Positions 22,041-32,001 of a stretch of 64,000 nucleotides of DNA are shown piece after piece. The stretch lies in assembly GCF_014639435.1 (NCBI RefSeq), contig NZ_BMFZ01000003.1, positions 1-64,000 of the forward strand. Direction: 5' to 3'. The first letter of the stretch is position 1. Each line of letters starts with the position of its first letter. The notes below the pieces were generated by a model. It did no database searches. It was not told where the DNA came from and worked only from the letters and a program-made list of their open reading frames with translations. This stretch comes from Hafnia psychrotolerans (GTDB taxonomy: Bacteria > Pseudomonadota > Gammaproteobacteria > Enterobacterales > Enterobacteriaceae). Position numbers and translations under genes: made by a program.

Positions 22041-22094
22041 ATGCACCTCATCATTCGCGGCAACCCAATCTCCTATCAACAAATGAGGAAATGA
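22041..22094 (+). CDS. 17-residue leader peptide before integrase
   Basis: ATG at 22041 encodes MHLIIRGNPISYQQMRK and stops two bases before the integrase ATG. It has GGAGAAAACC upstream. The DNA around its start repeats that of the gene at 19512 (GCCTGGAGAAA, ATGC-ACATCATTCGCGGC-like). It may couple translation to int or be a remnant of a duplicated gene 5' end. Confidence 0.4.
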   Translation: MHLIIRGNPISYQQMRK

Positions 22095-22096
22095 GG

Positions 22097-23380
22097 ATGG
22101 CTGATTATCCTACTGGGGTAGAGAACCACTGCGGATTACTTCGCGTGTGGTTCATCTATCAGGGGCAAAGGGTTAGGGAAAACCTTGGCGTCCCGGACAC
22201 AGCAAAGAACAGGCGCATGGCCGGTGAACTAAGGGAATCGGTTCGCTATGCCATAAAGATAGGCAATTTCAATTATGCAGCACAATTTCCCGGGTCGAAG
22301 AATCTGCATAAATTTGGGGTGGCTCAACAAAATGTGACTGTGACTCAACTCGCTGAAAAATGGCTGACACTGAAGGCGATGGAGATAACTAAGAACGCGA
22401 TTAACAGGTATCGGTCTTATATAAAGATATGTTCTGAAATTATCGGAGAGGAGAGGCTCGTTTCATCTATAACAAATGAAATGGTACTTGGCCTAAGGCG
22501 GGAGCTACTAACAGGTTTTCAACTGGCAGGCATTCATCAGAAGACCAGGCAATTGAAGAAAGGGAGATCAGTAAGAACGGTAAACGTCTATATGTCATGC
22601 TTTGCGGGAATGATGGAATTTGCCGTGGCAAATGGCTATGTGGAACGCTCGCCATTGAAAGGGATCTCGCCACTGAAGAAGAGCAAGTCAGAGCCAGACC
22701 CTCTAACCAGAGATGAGTATGCCCGGCTGATAGAAGTTGCACCGTCACTTCAGATAAAGAACATCTGGCGTCTGGCGGTGAATACAGGGATGAGGCACGG
22801 AGAAATATGCGCACTGGCATGGGAGGACATTGACTTGCAGGAATGGACAATAACCGTCAGTCGCAATATGGCCGTGGTTAACCACTTCACGCCACCGAAG
22901 ACAGAAAGTGGGAATCGGACGATTAAGTTGACGAACGCAGCCATTGAGGCTTTGAAGGCGCAGATGGCACTGACAAGAATGGGTAAGCAAATTAAGGTTG
23001 ATGTTCACCTTCGCGAATTTGGCAGAATTCGAAAAGATGATTGCACCTTTGTATTCTCCCCTCGCCTTTCCGCTCGTAACGGGATGGGAGGAGACTGGTA
23101 CTCACCAGGGGTATTCAGCGGAACGTGGAATTTCGCATTGAAGAAGGCAGGCATTCGCCATAGGAAAGCATATGAAACTCGGCATACTTTCGCGTGCTGG
23201 GCGTTGAGCGCCGGAGCGAATCCGAACTTTGTTGCAAACCAAATGGGCCACACATCTTCACAGATGGTGTACAGCGTTTACGGGAAGTGGATGAGCGAAA
23301 ACAACAACAACCAGATGGACATTTTAAACGCAGGATTTGCGGGTGATGCCCCGCATATGCCCCGTGCCATATCACAGTGA
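22097..23380 (+). CDS. int: Tyrosine-recombinase integrase
   Basis: 427 residues from ATG at 22097 (GAGG upstream). N-terminal arm-binding part (GLLRVWFIYQGQRVRENLGV), core-binding SAM-like region (about 80-190), then the catalytic domain with Arg233 (NTGMRHGE), Arg362 and His363 (YETRHTFACW), His385 (MGHTS) and the nucleophile Tyr395 (YSVYGKW). It would integrate and excise the phage at its att site. It is the last phage gene, pointing out toward ycgN, so the attachment site should lie in or near 23381-23410. All catalytic residues are present. Confidence 0.95.
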   Translation: MADYPTGVENHCGLLRVWFIYQGQRVRENLGVPDTAKNRRMAGELRESVRYAIKIGNFNYAAQFPGSKNLHKFGVAQQNVTVTQLAEKWLTLKAMEITKNAINRYRSYIKICSEIIGEERLVSSITNEMVLGLRRELLTGFQLAGIHQKTRQLKKGRSVRTVNVYMSCFAGMMEFAVANGYVERSPLKGISPLKKSKSEPDPLTRDEYARLIEVAPSLQIKNIWRLAVNTGMRHGEICALAWEDIDLQEWTITVSRNMAVVNHFTPPKTESGNRTIKLTNAAIEALKAQMALTRMGKQIKVDVHLREFGRIRKDDCTFVFSPRLSARNGMGGDWYSPGVFSGTWNFALKKAGIRHRKAYETRHTFACWALSAGANPNFVANQMGHTSSQMVYSVYGKWMSENNNNQMDILNAGFAGDAPHMPRAISQ

Positions 23381-23410
23381 TGAAAATTTCCCTTTACTTC
23401 AAATAGTTAC
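23381..23410. other. Probable prophage-chromosome junction (att side)
   Basis: Between the integrase stop and the 3' end of ycgN only 26 bp remain. Integrase genes usually abut their att site, so the crossover core is expected here or in the last codons of ycgN. The second copy is not in the window, so the core cannot be defined. Confidence 0.4.
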
Positions 23411-23856
23411 TTCGCCCAACTCGGCTTATTCATGATGTGGTCCTGCCAATCTTCAACATCATCCTCACGTACGGCGATATAACGGACTGAAATCCGTTCG
23501 GTATGCATCGCTGACTTGGATGACTTGTTCAGCAGTGGGTGCCAGGGAAGTAATGGTTTCCCCTCACCAACCAGTCGGTACGCGCAGGTTGGCGGCAACC
23601 AGTCAAAAGTGGTTAAATTCTCACGAGTCAGCTTGATGCAGTCTTCTTCCAGAGTGAAACGACGTTCATAATTACGGCACTGGCAGGACTTAATATTTAG
23701 CTGATTGCAGGCTACGTTGGTGAAGTAAATTTCCTCCGTATCTTCGTCAATCAACTTATGTAAGCAGCATTGCCCACAGCCATCGCACAACGCTTCCCAC
23801 TCTTCGTCTGTCATCTCAGACAGTTTTTTTTGCTGCCAAAAATTGGGTTCAGTCAT
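23407..23856 (-). CDS. ycgN: YcgN, UPF0260 Cys-cluster protein
   Basis: 149 residues, near the E. coli length. The signature C-x2-C-x2-CC ([10 protein letters not shown], about 24-31) with further Cys ([20 protein letters not shown]) suggests metal or Fe-S binding as in the YkgJ-like family. The C terminus ([14 protein letters not shown]) is complete even though a prophage lies directly behind it. Biochemical function is not established. It is the first core gene after the prophage. Confidence 0.93.
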   Translation of the reverse strand: MTEPNFWQQKKLSEMTDEEWEALCDGCGQCCLHKLIDEDTEEIYFTNVACNQLNIKSCQCRNYERRFTLEEDCIKLTRENLTTFDWLPPTCAYRLVGEGKPLLPWHPLLNKSSKSAMHTERISVRYIAVREDDVEDWQDHIMNKPSWAK

Positions 23857-23980
23857 GTTGGCATCCAGGTTAAGTAAAACGAGGGGGCTTATATAAACAC
23901 TTTAGTGCAGAGATGCAAGTAAAGCTGCCCGAAAATCTCCCGGACAGCTTTATCTATTGAATGATGCGGCTTACGATAGA

Positions 23981-24637
23981 TCAGATAACGCGTGTCGTTA
24001 TACTTTGGCCATTGACCGAAGCCTGAATTGTATCACCAGCGGCCATTGGGCCGACTCCCTGCGGGGTACCCGTAAGTATGATGTCTCCGGCACGCAGCGT
24101 AAAGAAACGGCTCATATAGGCTATCAGCGGCAGAATTTTGGTCAGCATATCCCGGCTGTTACCACTTTGACGCACTTCACCATTAACGATTAGCTGCAAC
24201 TCAGCGGACTGAGCATCACCGAACTCGCTGACAGGAATGAAACCGCTGATCGGGCAAGAACCGTCAAAACCTTTGGCTTTTTCCCAGGGCTGTCCGGCCT
24301 TTTTAAATCCCGCCTGCAGGTCGCGTAATGTCAAATCCAGTGCCAGAGCGTAACCCGCGATAGCGTTAGCCACCCGATCCTCACTCGCCTGCTTAAGCGG
24401 TGTTCCAATCAACACCGCCAGCTCAACCTCATGATGAACCGAACCCAGATTGGCTGGAATGACGATAGGCTGACGGATGTCGCACAGTGCTGTTTCCGGC
24501 TTAATGAATATTACCGGTTCAGCTGCCACTTGGCTGCCCATCTCTTTAATGTGGTCAGCATAATTGCTGCCAACACACACCACTTTATTCACCGGAAAAT
24601 CAAGCAGCGCACCGTTCCAATCTCTATGTTGATACAT
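23981..24637 (-). CDS. ycgM: YcgM, fumarylacetoacetate hydrolase family
   Basis: 218 residues of the FAH fold: KVVCVGSNYADHIKEMGS, the metal-binding Glu residues in VHHEVELAVLIG, GFKKAGQPWEKAKGFDGSCP, and the C-terminal GDIILTGTPQGVGPMAAGD. Enzymes of this group act as acylpyruvate hydrolases or oxaloacetate decarboxylases with Mg/Mn. Cytosolic. SD-like AGGAG lies before ATG. A bidirectional-looking hairpin region separates it from ycgN. Confidence 0.93.
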   Translation of the reverse strand: MYQHRDWNGALLDFPVNKVVCVGSNYADHIKEMGSQVAAEPVIFIKPETALCDIRQPIVIPANLGSVHHEVELAVLIGTPLKQASEDRVANAIAGYALALDLTLRDLQAGFKKAGQPWEKAKGFDGSCPISGFIPVSEFGDAQSAELQLIVNGEVRQSGNSRDMLTKILPLIAYMSRFFTLRAGDIILTGTPQGVGPMAAGDTIQASVNGQSITTRVI

Positions 24638-24659
24638 GTGAAACTCCTGAAAATGTCAG

Positions 24660-25829
24660 TCATCCACCGAAGGGGTTTTTACCCGTCGGTGCCAAAGGGG
24701 CAACAGGCTCAACTTGCTTCAGGGGTTCACTCAATGTGGGCGCCTGTGCTTGAGTCTGATCAGCCATAATAGCATCAGCCATCATACCGATGCTCAGTGC
24801 GAAATAGGTCGAGCGATTCCAGTGCATGATGGTGCGGAAATTATCATAAACCAGGAACGCACGGCCTTGTAGATCGTCGGGAGTGATAATCCAAGCATGA
24901 GTGGCTGTTGATGTAAGCACGCTGCCATCACTCTGTTTCACACCTTTTTGCTGCCAAAAGCTTGCCGTATGCATCTGGTCGTTTTTTAAACCAACCAGAT
25001 TGGCATCAAAACCGGCGGGCAGTTTCACTTCCTGGCCCCAGCTTTGATTCCCTTTCCAACCCTCAGTCGACAGATAATTAGCGGTAGAAGCAAAGACGTC
25101 ACTGGTATTTCCCCAGATATCAATCCTCCCGTCACCATCGCCGTCGGCACCATAGTTCAGATAGGACGTCGGCATAAACTGTGACTGCCCCATGGCTCCC
25201 GCCCAGGAGCCTTGCATCATGTCGCTGGTTGCATGACCAGAATCGACGATTTTCAGAGCCGCCATAAATTCTTTGGTAAAGAAAGCTTCACGACGACCTT
25301 CAAAGGCCAGCGTCGCCAGCGCGGAGAAAACATCTTCCTTACCCTGTATCTTGCCAAAGTTACTCTCCATGGCCCACAGCGCGACGATATATTGGGGTTG
25401 TATGCCATAGCGATCACTGGCTTGCGTCAGGGCAGGCAGATTGGTTTGATACTGGGTTTTCCCCTCGGCGATTTTACGTTCCGTCAGAACTCGCGCCAGG
25501 TAGTCGTCAAGCGTCGTTTTATTTTCCAATTGATTACGGTCTAAATTAATCACCCGGTCGATAAAATGAATTTTGGCGAAAGCACTGTCGATAGTCTGCT
25601 GACTAATGCCCTGTTGACGGGCCTCAATTTTGAGTTGATCAACATAAGATGGAAACTCGGTAGGATCGCGCCCCTGTTGGGCCAACGTCGTTTTAGTGAC
25701 ATTTTCGGTGGCAGGTGTCTGCACAGGTTTCGCCACGGTGGTCGTCTGAGTTTCATTGGCTACACTTTCCTTGACACAACCGCTCAGGACCACGCTAGTT
25801 ACTACAACGGCCAATATCGACAATTTCAT
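24660..25829 (-). CDS. Membrane-bound lytic murein transglycosylase (MltB family)
   Basis: 389 residues from ATG at 25829 (AAGGAG upstream), giving a lipoprotein signal ending LSGC. The catalytic domain has ALWAMESNFGKIQG with the active Glu, then GAMGQSQFMPTSYLNYGADG, as in SltB/MltB enzymes. They cleave MurNAc-GlcNAc bonds forming 1,6-anhydro ends. The C terminus (NFRTIMHWNRSTYFALSIGM) is the usual end of the domain, followed by a Pro-rich tail. The product is outer-membrane anchored. It is not E. coli mltB itself by position. Confidence 0.9.
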   Translation of the reverse strand: MKLSILAVVVTSVVLSGCVKESVANETQTTTVAKPVQTPATENVTKTTLAQQGRDPTEFPSYVDQLKIEARQQGISQQTIDSAFAKIHFIDRVINLDRNQLENKTTLDDYLARVLTERKIAEGKTQYQTNLPALTQASDRYGIQPQYIVALWAMESNFGKIQGKEDVFSALATLAFEGRREAFFTKEFMAALKIVDSGHATSDMMQGSWAGAMGQSQFMPTSYLNYGADGDGDGRIDIWGNTSDVFASTANYLSTEGWKGNQSWGQEVKLPAGFDANLVGLKNDQMHTASFWQQKGVKQSDGSVLTSTATHAWIITPDDLQGRAFLVYDNFRTIMHWNRSTYFALSIGMMADAIMADQTQAQAPTLSEPLKQVEPVAPLAPTGKNPFGG

Positions 25830-25950
25830 CACTCTGCTCCTTGTTCTTTCTATGACTTTGGGGTTTTCATCAACCTGAAGGAGCACAGCGATGAATGCAA
25901 GACGACAGCTCTGAATTTACAAGAACACACGAATAACGCGCACCTTCGGT

Positions 25951-26223
25951 TTATTTTTCACCGTTTTCCAGGTGCATATTCAATAAGTTTTCCATCGGAG
26001 GTGGGACTTGCAAATAATAACCCTGTTCATTGAGGGACTGTTTTACTTTTTCAATATCCGCAGTCGCTAACTTTTCGCGTAGACCGAGATTTATCACCAT
26101 TGAGAACTGCGGCTTACCAAAACCTTGCATTAACTCTTCAGGGATGCGGGAGAAATCGTCTTTTTTTTCGACATACAGGTAAGTCTGATCGCGTTTGTTA
26201 CTTCTATAGATGGCACAAAGCAT
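25951..26223 (-). CDS. ycgL: YcgL domain protein
   Basis: 90 residues, [20 protein letters not shown] with [19 protein letters not shown], the YcgL family signature. Small alpha/beta protein; deletion phenotypes are reported in E. coli, but no defined reaction is known. Its place beside minC, in the opposite direction, matches E. coli. Confidence 0.95.
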   Translation of the reverse strand: MLCAIYRSNKRDQTYLYVEKKDDFSRIPEELMQGFGKPQFSMVINLGLREKLATADIEKVKQSLNEQGYYLQVPPPMENLLNMHLENGEK

Positions 26224-26359
26224 TTTTTTAACTCTAATTTATTGAAACGGCGGCTTGCCTAGATATAACTGTAACTATAACATGCTTATCGTAGATCGGA
26301 ATATCGCCCCCCGAGTGGTATTCTGGGGATTAAAAGTTGCTGATACTGAGTCAGGATAG

Positions 26360-27049
26360 ATGTCACAATCGCCAATAGAACTAAAAGGCAGCAGTTTCAC
26401 CTTATCGGTTGTTCATTTACATAGTTCACAACCTGAGGTTATTCATCAGGCATTGCAGGACAAAGTGGAGCAAGCCCCTGCTTTTCTCAAAAATGCCCCT
26501 GTTGTTATCAACGTCGCAGCCCTAACGGGCGAAGCGAACTGGAAAGACATTCAACAGGCTGTCGCTTCTGCTGGTTTTCGCGTTGTTGGTATCAGTGGTT
26601 GCAAAGATGAAAGTCAGAAACGCGCCATCTCCCGCACCGGTTTACCGTTGTTGAGTGAAGGCCGCGCACAGCGTATCGCCGCCGAGGCGCTGGTACCTGT
26701 AGTGCCGGACAATGCGCCAGCGAAAACCCGGATAATTAGCACACCCGTCCGGTCTGGCCAACAAATTTATGCCCGCAACAGCGATCTCATCGTCACAAGT
26801 AGTGTGAGCGCCGGTGCGGAACTTATTGCCGATGGCAACATCCATATTTATGGCATGATGCGAGGCCGTGCGCTAGCTGGGGCCGCCGGGGATGCAAATT
26901 GTCAAATTTTTTGCACGCACCTTGGCGCTGAGCTAGTCTCAATCGCAGGGCAGTACTGGTTGAGTGATCAAATCCCGTCCGACTATTCCGGACAGGCAGC
27001 ACGCCTCAGCCTGTTGAATAACGTGTTAACCATACAACCTTTAAACTAA
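26360..27049 (+). CDS. minC: Septum site-determining protein MinC
   Basis: 229 residues. The N-terminal domain (about 1-105) inhibits FtsZ polymerisation; the C-terminal beta-helix domain ([29 protein letters not shown]...) binds MinD and dimerises. First gene of minCDE, which together place the division septum at midcell by pole-to-pole oscillation. Frame is complete; minD follows 24 bp later. Confidence 0.97.
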   Translation: MSQSPIELKGSSFTLSVVHLHSSQPEVIHQALQDKVEQAPAFLKNAPVVINVAALTGEANWKDIQQAVASAGFRVVGISGCKDESQKRAISRTGLPLLSEGRAQRIAAEALVPVVPDNAPAKTRIISTPVRSGQQIYARNSDLIVTSSVSAGAELIADGNIHIYGMMRGRALAGAAGDANCQIFCTHLGAELVSIAGQYWLSDQIPSDYSGQAARLSLLNNVLTIQPLN

Positions 27050-27073
27050 GCCCTTTTGACAAGGAATCCTTTC

Positions 27074-27886
27074 ATGGCACGCATTATAGTTGTTACATCG
27101 GGTAAAGGGGGCGTTGGCAAAACCACTTCAAGCGCAGCCATTGCTACCGGTTTAGCTCAAAAAGGTAAGAAGACCGTGGTCATCGATTTTGACATCGGTT
27201 TGCGTAACCTCGATCTGATCATGGGCTGTGAACGCCGGGTTGTTTATGATTTCGTCAATGTGATCCAAGGTGATGCCACGCTGAACCAGGCGCTTATCAA
27301 AGATAAACGCACTGATAATCTGTTTATTCTACCTGCTTCGCAAACCCGTGATAAAGACGCATTGACCCACGCTGGAGTAGAAAAAATACTCAACGAACTT
27401 AACGATATGGGGTTCGATTTCGTGGTCTGTGATTCACCTGCGGGTATTGAAACCGGCGCGTTGATGGCGTTGTATTTCGCTGATGAAGCGGTTATCACCA
27501 CTAACCCTGAAGTCTCCTCAGTTCGTGACTCCGACCGCATCTTGGGCATTTTGTCATCAAAATCGCGCAGAGCAGAACAAGGTTTAGAACCAATTAAAGA
27601 ACACCTGCTTCTTACTCGTTATAATCCGGGCCGCGTTAGCCGCGGGGACATGCTCAGCATGGAAGATGTCCTTGAAATTCTTCGCATTCCGTTGTTGGGT
27701 GTGATCCCTGAAGATCAGTCTGTACTGCGCGCCTCCAACCAAGGCGAACCAGTCATTCTGGATCAGGAATCCGATGCGGGCAAAGCGTATGACGACACCG
27801 TCAGCCGTCTGCTTGGTGAAGAACGCGCGTTCCGTTTTATTGAAGAAGAGAAGAAGAGTTTCCTGAAACGCCTTTTTGGGGGATAA
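27074..27886 (+). CDS. minD: Septum site-determining ATPase MinD
   Basis: 270 residues from ATG at 27074 (AAGGAATCC upstream; an earlier frame start is not used). Deviant Walker A SGKGGVGKTTSS (about 10-21) and VIDFDIGLRNLD, DSPAGIE mark the ParA/MinD family. The C terminus FIEEEKKSFLKRLFGG is the amphipathic membrane-targeting helix. ATP-bound MinD dimers recruit MinC to the membrane and are released by MinE. Confidence 0.98.
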   Translation: MARIIVVTSGKGGVGKTTSSAAIATGLAQKGKKTVVIDFDIGLRNLDLIMGCERRVVYDFVNVIQGDATLNQALIKDKRTDNLFILPASQTRDKDALTHAGVEKILNELNDMGFDFVVCDSPAGIETGALMALYFADEAVITTNPEVSSVRDSDRILGILSSKSRRAEQGLEPIKEHLLLTRYNPGRVSRGDMLSMEDVLEILRIPLLGVIPEDQSVLRASNQGEPVILDQESDAGKAYDDTVSRLLGEERAFRFIEEEKKSFLKRLFGG

Positions 27887-27889
27887 ACC

Positions 27890-28159
27890 ATGGCCTTGTT
27901 AGATTTCTTTCTGTCCCGCAAAAAGCCGACAGCCAATATAGCCAAGGAACGGCTACAAATTATCGTAGCAGAGCGACGCAGGGGAGACAGTGAGCCTTCC
28001 TATTTACCCGAGCTCAAGCGCGATATTCTTGCGGTGATTTGCAAGTACATCAAGATTGATCCTGAAATGCTCCAGGTGCAGTTCGAGCAAAAAGGAGATG
28101 ATATTTCGGTACTTGAACTGAATGTGACATTACCGGAATCAGAAGAAACACCTAAATGA
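27890..28159 (+). CDS. minE: Cell division topological specificity factor MinE
   Basis: 89 residues: N-terminal membrane/MinD-binding part ([31 protein letters not shown]) and C-terminal dimerisation domain ([19 protein letters not shown]). It activates MinD ATPase and drives Min oscillation. It starts 3 bp after minD. Last gene of the operon. Confidence 0.98.
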   Translation: MALLDFFLSRKKPTANIAKERLQIIVAERRRGDSEPSYLPELKRDILAVICKYIKIDPEMLQVQFEQKGDDISVLELNVTLPESEETPK

Positions 28160-28502
28160 CAGTAATAGCATCGTTCTCCTTGAAGGTGTTTAATTCAAAA
28201 TAGTCACTCCCCTGATTTTCAGGGGAGTGACAGTGTAAACAGACAATACCCGCATACTTATCGCTCCTACTGTATTTATTTCTTTACTGCTACGACTCAC
28301 CGTTAAATAGAGAAAATAGGGTTTAAGATTCATCCCATTTACTGTCGTCAATATTTCAACACCCGGCTATTGTCGATGTAATACTGAGTCTCTTATCCAT
28401 ATATTTGATACTCAATTGAATAAAAAACAATAAAAAAGGCAGACCCGTTGTCTGCCCTTCTGCCTACTTCAAGCTACTTTCGCATAAAGCCCTGACCGGA
28501 TT
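28160..28502. other. minE-rnd convergent intergenic region
   Basis: Holds a perfect hairpin GTCACTCCCCTGA-TTT-TCAGGGGAGTGAC (28203-28231) without a T-run, probably the minCDE transcript end or a stabilising stem, and a minus-strand terminator at 28432-28457. The AT-rich middle (28240-28430) shows no gene. Confidence 0.6.
28432..28457 (-). terminator. rnd transcript terminator
   Basis: Minus-strand GGGCAGAC-AACG-GGTCTGCC followed by TTTTTTA, 46 bp after the rnd stop. Confidence 0.75.
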
Positions 28503-29624
28503 TTAATATTCTTCTAATATTTTACTTAATTTATCGGCCAGTATTTTTCCACGCCATCCACTGATAAGTTCAGGCTGATGCTCTTTGGTTGCCATTTGCC
28601 AATGCCAGCTTAACAACCGATTAATTTGGCGGCGCGACGCCAATAATTCCACGCTAAGCTTACTCTCTTCACTGACGGCCTGGATCAGCGCCTTAATATC
28701 CTTAAACACCTTGCGATAACCAGAATGGTCAATCAGGTTTGACAAGGGTTCAGGCAGTTCGCTCTCATCCATTTCATTGGCTTCAGCGACCAGTGCAAGC
28801 AGTGTACGTCCATGGTAACGGATCTCAGGCCCACTTAAGCCCAGAGATTCAAGCTCACCAAGCGATGTGGGTTGGTAACGCGCAACTTGCCAGAGGTTTT
28901 CTTCGCGAACCACAAAGTTTACGGCCAAATCCCGTTGGCGGGCATGAGTTAAGCGCCAGGATGCGAGCTTCTGCAAACAGGCTAACTGACGTGGATGCAA
29001 CTGGAAGGCGTTAGTAATTTCCAGATAAGCCTGCTCAGGTTGCAGCACTTCAGCACGGCGGCGACACAGCGCCAGACATTCGTCCAAAGCGGCATCCATC
29101 CAACCCGCTTGTTCGGTTTCATGCATCAACTGCGTAGCCAAAGGCAACAAATACCAGACATCTGCGGCGGCATACACACACTGTTTTTCGCTTAGCGGAC
29201 GGGCGATCCAGTCTGTGCGTGATTCGCTTTTATCCAACTCAACGCCCGTTGTTTCCTGTACTAAACGAGCAAAGCCGCAGGAAAGAGGTCGACCGCTAAA
29301 GGCAGCCAGGATTTGGGTATCAATCAATGGGACGGGCATCACGGCAAAGGCATTAAGAAACACTTCAAGATCTTCGCTGCCGGCGTGGAGAAACTTCACT
29401 ACATCCGGATTGGTCAGCAGATCGATAAAGGGTTGCCAGGACGTGATTGGCAGCGGGTCAATCAGGGTAAGTGTTTCACCGTCAAACAATTGGATCAGTC
29501 CCAACTGCGGGTAGTAGGTGCGGGTTCTGACGAATTCGGTATCGAGGGCAATATGGCTATGTGTCCGCGCCTGGAGACAAACTTGTTCCAGAGCATCGTT
29601 GGTGGTGATTAACTGATAATTCAA
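28503..29624 (-). CDS. rnd: Ribonuclease D
   Basis: 373 residues. DEDDy exonuclease motifs: ALDTEFVRTRTYYP (Asp, Glu), FLHAGSEDLEVF (Asp) and YAAADVWYLLPL (Tyr, Asp); then an HRDC domain (HPRQLACLQKLASWRLTHARQ). It trims the 3' ends of tRNA precursors and other small RNAs. The start codon is TTG, as I recall for E. coli rnd, where it limits expression. Followed by its own terminator. Confidence 0.97.
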   Translation of the reverse strand: MNYQLITTNDALEQVCLQARTHSHIALDTEFVRTRTYYPQLGLIQLFDGETLTLIDPLPITSWQPFIDLLTNPDVVKFLHAGSEDLEVFLNAFAVMPVPLIDTQILAAFSGRPLSCGFARLVQETTGVELDKSESRTDWIARPLSEKQCVYAAADVWYLLPLATQLMHETEQAGWMDAALDECLALCRRRAEVLQPEQAYLEITNAFQLHPRQLACLQKLASWRLTHARQRDLAVNFVVREENLWQVARYQPTSLGELESLGLSGPEIRYHGRTLLALVAEANEMDESELPEPLSNLIDHSGYRKVFKDIKALIQAVSEESKLSVELLASRRQINRLLSWHWQMATKEHQPELISGWRGKILADKLSKILEEY

Positions 29625-29755
29625 ACTTTAGTTCTCTTCAGAATATACCCGTCATCCTGTTTGAATGAACCGGATATCATTGGGTTATTACGTAACAACG
29701 CCGGACATTGCCGGCGTTGTGAGAGTCTGCTCGCGAATACTGCATTTGTTCAGCG

Positions 29756-31453
29756 CTACGCTGCATTCTGCGCCTTATCAGACTTAGGTTTATTCTGTTC
29801 ATCACGAAGTTCGCGACGAAGAATTTTGCCCACGTTTGATTTTGGTAGTTCATCGCGAAACTCAACAATTTTAGGCACTTTATAGCCCGTCAGCATACGA
29901 CGGCAGTGTGCCAGCAACTCTTCGGAGGTGAGCGATGGATCCTTCTTCACCACACAAATCTTGACGACTTCGCCAGATGATTCGCTGGCAATACCGATAG
30001 CTGCCACTTCAAGCACTTTGTCGTGCTGAGAGACGACTTCTTCAATCTCATTAGGATAAACATTGAAACCTGAAACCAGTATCATGTCTTTTTTACGATC
30101 TACGATGCGTAAAAAGCCCTGCTCGTCCACTGTAACGATATCACCGGTTGAGAGCCAGCCATCTTTTAGTACCTCGTCGGTAGCGGCCGGGCGTTGCCAA
30201 TAACCTAGCATCACTTGTGGGCCGCGTATTAACAACTCACCGGGTTCACCCGTGGCCACTTCATTAGCATTATCGTCAATCAGTTTCACCTCTGTAGAGG
30301 GCACCGGCAAGCCAATACTGCCACTGTAATGTTTCAAATCATAAGGATTACCAGCCACCAACGGAGAACACTCTGTCAGCCCATAGCCTTCAAGTAAATG
30401 CTTACCCGTGAGTTTTTCCCATTTATCCGCCACCGATTTCTGCACCGACATCCCTCCGCCGACCGACAGGCGCAACGTCGAGAAATCCAGTTCACGAAAA
30501 TCTTCATTGTTAAGTAGCGCGTTGAACAATGTGTTTACGCCGCTAATAGTGGTGAACGGATATTTCGCCAGCTCTTTTACCATGCCGGGAATATCGCGCG
30601 GATTGGTGATGAGAAGACTGCGGCCACCCAGTTCAATAAACAGCAGGCAATTCACCGTGAGCGCGAATATATGGTAGAGAGGTAACGCCGTGACCACCAG
30701 TTCATGGCCGGGTATGAGCAGAGGCGAATACGCGGCTTTAGCCTGTTCGAGATTTGCCTGCATATTACGGTGAGTAAGCATCGCTCCTTTTGCTACACCT
30801 GTAGTGCCGCCAGTATATTGCAGGAAAGCTAAATCACTATTAACGACATCTGGCTTGATATACTGCATCCGACGGCCTTTTTGTAACACGCTACGAAATG
30901 AAATGGCATTAGGAAGATGGTATTTCGGCACCAGCCGTTTAATATATTTGACAACGAAATTCACCAGAGTGCCTTTCGCGGCTGAAAGTTGATCGCCCAT
31001 TCGGGTGAGGATCACATGCTTAACCTGCGTCTTGAAAACGACTTTCTCCAGCGTATGAGCAAAATTCGACACAATAACTATCGCGCTCGCTCCGCTGTCG
31101 TTGAGCTGATGCTCAAGTTCACGCGGCGTATACAGCGGATTCACGTTGACAACCACCATGCCTGCACGCAACACGCCAAATAGAGCTATCGGATACTGCA
31201 AAAGATTCGGCATCATCAACGCAACGCGATCGCCCTTCTTCAACCCTAATTCATTCTGCAAATAAGCGGCAAATGCACGGCTACGTTCTTCAAGTTTACG
31301 AAACGTCATCACCTCGCCCATATTGATGAACGCCGGACTGTCTGCATAACGTAGTACAGCATTTTCAAACATCTCAACCAGCGAGCTGTAGCGATCAGGA
31401 TCGATGTTCTCAGGAACATCTGACGGGTAACGTTTTAGCCAAACCTTTTCCAA
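29756..31453 (-). CDS. fadD: Long-chain-fatty-acid-CoA ligase
   Basis: 565 residues from a TTG start ([15 protein letters not shown]) with GGAG seven bases upstream, matching the known N terminus of E. coli FadD, which also starts TTG; a longer ATG-started frame adds 11 residues that do not match. AMP-binding signature [26 protein letters not shown], and the FACS motif [26 protein letters not shown] are intact. It activates imported fatty acids with ATP and CoA at the inner membrane for beta-oxidation. Regulation by FadR is expected. Confidence 0.97.
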   Translation of the reverse strand: MEKVWLKRYPSDVPENIDPDRYSSLVEMFENAVLRYADSPAFINMGEVMTFRKLEERSRAFAAYLQNELGLKKGDRVALMMPNLLQYPIALFGVLRAGMVVVNVNPLYTPRELEHQLNDSGASAIVIVSNFAHTLEKVVFKTQVKHVILTRMGDQLSAAKGTLVNFVVKYIKRLVPKYHLPNAISFRSVLQKGRRMQYIKPDVVNSDLAFLQYTGGTTGVAKGAMLTHRNMQANLEQAKAAYSPLLIPGHELVVTALPLYHIFALTVNCLLFIELGGRSLLITNPRDIPGMVKELAKYPFTTISGVNTLFNALLNNEDFRELDFSTLRLSVGGGMSVQKSVADKWEKLTGKHLLEGYGLTECSPLVAGNPYDLKHYSGSIGLPVPSTEVKLIDDNANEVATGEPGELLIRGPQVMLGYWQRPAATDEVLKDGWLSTGDIVTVDEQGFLRIVDRKKDMILVSGFNVYPNEIEEVVSQHDKVLEVAAIGIASESSGEVVKICVVKKDPSLTSEELLAHCRRMLTGYKVPKIVEFRDELPKSNVGKILRRELRDEQNKPKSDKAQNAA

Positions 31454-31569
31454 GGTAATACTCCTGAAATCATGTGTTATTGCCATTTCAATGTGACGAG
31501 ATTAATCACGACTTTAACAATATTTTAACTCAGCATACCAGTTGCGTTTTAAACAATATCCAGGTTGAG

Positions 31570-31586
31570 AGGCTGGTCACTAATTT
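31570..31586. promoter_or_regulatory. Candidate FadR operator of fadD
   Basis: GGCTGGTC matches the left half of one E. coli fadD FadR site; the right half is weak. It lies about 120 bp upstream of the fadD start. Confidence 0.3.
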
Positions 31587-31612
31587 TGCTGAGCTTTCAT
31601 CGATCGAAAAAG

Positions 31613-31632
31613 AAAAAGGCGGCCAAGGCCGC
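31613..31632. repeat. 20-bp direct repeat, copy 1 (hairpin)
   Basis: AAAAAGGCGGCCAAGGCCGC, identical to 33216-33235. On the minus strand it forms GCGGCC-TT-GGCCGCC followed by TTTTT, a terminator-like element. No minus-strand gene ends just before it here, which fits a duplicated yeaY terminator at an insertion boundary. Confidence 0.7.
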
Positions 31633-32001
31633 AAAGCATAAGCCCTTTAAATTCAATAATTTACTGAATTTTATCCACTATGTAAGCATGAAACTACATG
31701 ACAAAACATGGTGTAACTAAGGTGTTTGGAGCAGGTTGTGGATCATGGCAGCTTTACTCATCCAGAAAAGCGATGGCGTATCCATCTTCGTTGAAGCAGC
31801 AAAATTTTTAGTTTATTGGACTTAGTACCGATGTAGGATTCAGGTCATGCTATAAGAAGTTGAATTATCCCAGTTAAATAGGCGCACGGTATACTGTGAT
31901 TGATTTAAGCATTAGCCGATAAAAGAAACATTTACTTCTCTTGACTTGAAAGGAACCTTTATGGGGGTTATGCTCTGGTCATAAGTCGCAGGAACTCTTA
32001 G

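Larger units (their letters stand above)
31487..32001. other. Intergenic region upstream of fadD and of the TA islet
   Basis: AT-rich. It contains a FadR-like sequence AGGCTGGTCACTAATTT (31570-31586), similar to a FadR site known for E. coli fadD, a minus-strand hairpin/terminator at 31613-31632, and the leader of the toxin-like gene with TTGACT near 31940. No gene was seen. Confidence 0.5.
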
